Shown here: piece by piece, positions 62,947 to 64,000 of the stretch | How the letters are laid out: each line of letters starts with the position of its first letter | Numbering within the stretch: the stretch's first letter is position 1 | NCBI GenBank assembly: GCA_949296645.1 | Contig: CASFPH010000005.1 | Location: 1-64,000, forward strand | Source of the DNA: an uncultured Bacteroidales bacterium | GTDB lineage: Bacteria; Bacteroidota; Bacteroidia; Bacteroidales; UBA932 | DNA: 64,000 bases | Direction: 5' to 3' | The notes under the pieces: model-generated | The model's database searches: none | Seen by the model: only the letters and a program-made list of their open reading frames with translations | Told to the model about the DNA's origin: nothing | Translations under genes and position numbers: made by a program

Positions 62947-64000
62947 TCAGATATTGTATTTTTTCAGTTTGCTGTACAGCGTAGGACGGCTTATGTCCAG
63001 GGCCTTTGCCACAAGGGAGAGATTGCCGTTGTATTTCGCCACCGCCGCACGTATGGTCTTTTCCTCAACCATATCGAGAGTCTGGTCTTCCTCCTCACTG
63101 CCACCTGATATCCATGCTGTATGGCTGCCTGCATCGGAATGTACGGAGGACTGGCCTGATATTACGGAGAACGAAAGGTCATCCGCAGTTATCAGTTTCC
63201 CTTCGGATATTATGACAGCCTTCTCGATGCAGTTGCGGAGCTCCCTTATGTTTCCGCTCCATCTGTTGGAGAGCAGAAGTTCCATTGCCTTCTCGTCCAT
63301 ACCTGAAGCCTTCCTCCCGTATTTTGCAGCAAAAATATCTGTAAACCTGCATGCCAAAGGGATGATTTCATCCTTTCTGTCCCTCAGCGGAGGCAGTTTC
63401 ACCTGCATGGTGTTGATACGGTAATAAAGGTCCTCCCTGAATCTTCCTTCACGGACCATCTGTTCCAGATCCATGTTTGTAGCACATACAAGTCTTATAT
63501 CCACAGGCACCGGAACAGAACCTCCTACCGGAACCACAGCCCTGCTCTGGAGCACCCTCAGAAGTTTGGACTGCAAATGAAGCGGTATATTCCCTATTTC
63601 ATCAAGGAAGAGTGTTCCTCCGTCAGCCTGTCCGAACTTGCCCTTGTGGTCGGATCTGGCATCCGTAAACGCCCCCTTCACATGACCGAAAAGCTCACTT
63701 TCAAAAAGTGTTTCCGTAATCGCTCCCATATCCACACATACCATAGGGCCGGCACTGCGGCGCGAGAATCTGTGTATCTCCCTGGCCATAAGGTCCTTGC
63801 CTGTACCGTTCTCTCCTGTTATAAGCACGGTGGCATCCGTAGGGGCTATCTTTTCTACAAACCTCCTCACAGCAGTCATCGCAGGACCTTTCCCCCAGTG
63901 CATTGTGTCTTCCCCGGTATCAGGACCTTTTCCACACGAGGAGTGGCTGCCCGATGTCCTCCCTCCCTGCACATGTCTGTTTTCCCTGCCCTGCCAGGAG
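62947..64000 (-). CDS. Sigma-54-dependent response regulator (NtrC family), 5' end beyond window
   Basis: The frame is open to the last base, so the N-terminus, probably a receiver domain, is missing. The visible part has the AAA+ domain with Walker A GENGTGKD, the loop GAFTDA in place of the usual GAFTGA, Walker B GGTLFLDEIG, the arginine-finger segment FREDLYYRINTMQVKLPPLRDR, and a Fis-type helix-turn-helix at the end (LSLVAKALDISRPTLYSKLKKY). It would activate sigma-54 promoters under control of the kinase encoded next. Confidence 0.9.
   Translation of the reverse strand, partial: SWQGRENRHVQGGRTSGSHSSCGKGPDTGEDTMHWGKGPAMTAVRRFVEKIAPTDATVLITGENGTGKDLMAREIHRFSRRSAGPMVCVDMGAITETLFESELFGHVKGAFTDARSDHKGKFGQADGGTLFLDEIGNIPLHLQSKLLRVLQSRAVVPVGGSVPVPVDIRLVCATNMDLEQMVREGRFREDLYYRINTMQVKLPPLRDRKDEIIPLACRFTDIFAAKYGRKASGMDEKAMELLLSNRWSGNIRELRNCIEKAVIISEGKLITADDLSFSVISGQSSVHSDAGSHTAWISGGSEEEDQTLDMVEEKTIRAAVAKYNGNLSLVAKALDISRPTLYSKLKKYNI

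Noticed and set aside
1..64000. CRISPR arrays, insertion sequences, prophage, toxin-antitoxin or restriction genes
   Set aside because: No regularly spaced repeats, transposase or integrase motifs, or defence-type domains were recognised on either strand.

Overview
The window reads as ordinary chromosome of a member of the Bacteroidota, most likely order Bacteroidales. The signs are TAnnTTTG-type promoter elements (seen at about a dozen sites, two of them with a TTTG box 19 nt upstream), a one-piece tmRNA whose tag ends in NYALAA, an ECF sigma/FecR/TonB-receptor cassette, many Sec-lipoproteins, weak Shine-Dalgarno sequences, malic enzyme fused to a phosphotransacetylase domain, and UDP-glucose-type (GT3) glycogen synthase. 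I found no rRNA, transposase, integrase, phage gene or CRISPR array. Two RNA genes are present: tmRNA (1493-1891) and tRNA-Val(UAC) (15500-15574).

Layout. 0-6.4 kb: dicarboxylate/amino-acid symporter, tmRNA, then a leftward operon of 7TM-HD phosphohydrolase, LysE-type exporter and an unknown secreted protein, plus a secreted esterase. 6.4-15.4 kb: a fused amino-acyl-lipid (OlsF/GlsF-like) acyltransferase, a lipoprotein that looks like a clan CD cysteine peptidase, a metal or metalloid module (permease, ArsR, redox thioredoxin), mnmA and an M3 peptidase lipoprotein. 15.5-25.4 kb: tRNA-Val, a PepSY protein with a two-component system, a flavodoxin-ferredoxin protein, menA, a DUF71/COG2102 PP-loop ATPase and a divergent BtuFCD-like ABC importer, followed by a DUF4836-like lipoprotein. 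25.4-32.8 kb: malic enzyme/PTA, a YeiH-type exporter, and a TonB-dependent receptor paired with a purple-acid-phosphatase-like enzyme. 33-38.1 kb: an AmgK-like kinase fused to a RapZ C-terminal domain, a MurU-like nucleotidyltransferase, and two secreted cysteine peptidases (C69 and C1), which together look like a cell-wall salvage operon. 38.3-40.7 kb: a glycosyltransferase and a T2 isoaspartyl peptidase lipoprotein.

40.8-51.6 kb is a five-gene glycogen operon: branching enzyme, debranching enzyme, GT4 transferase, GH57 and a 1407-residue protein that joins glycogen synthase to alpha-glucan phosphorylase. 51.7-57.1 kb holds a BPL_N lipoprotein with a second flavodoxin-ferredoxin protein, then a leftward surface-polysaccharide group (GT2, flippase, GT4). 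57.2-61.7 kb is a compact operon of beta-barrel protein, ECF sigma, FecR and STN/TonB receptor. The right edge carries an NtrC/NtrY-like two-component pair, with the regulator running off the window.

Most of this is core metabolism. I did not find a clear-cut new defence or mobile system. The strongest leads are the synthase-phosphorylase fusion, the kinase-RapZ fusion with its peptidases, the phosphatase that has lost its metal-binding tyrosine, and the clan CD-like lipoprotein. All function calls come from reading motifs by eye; no database search was run.
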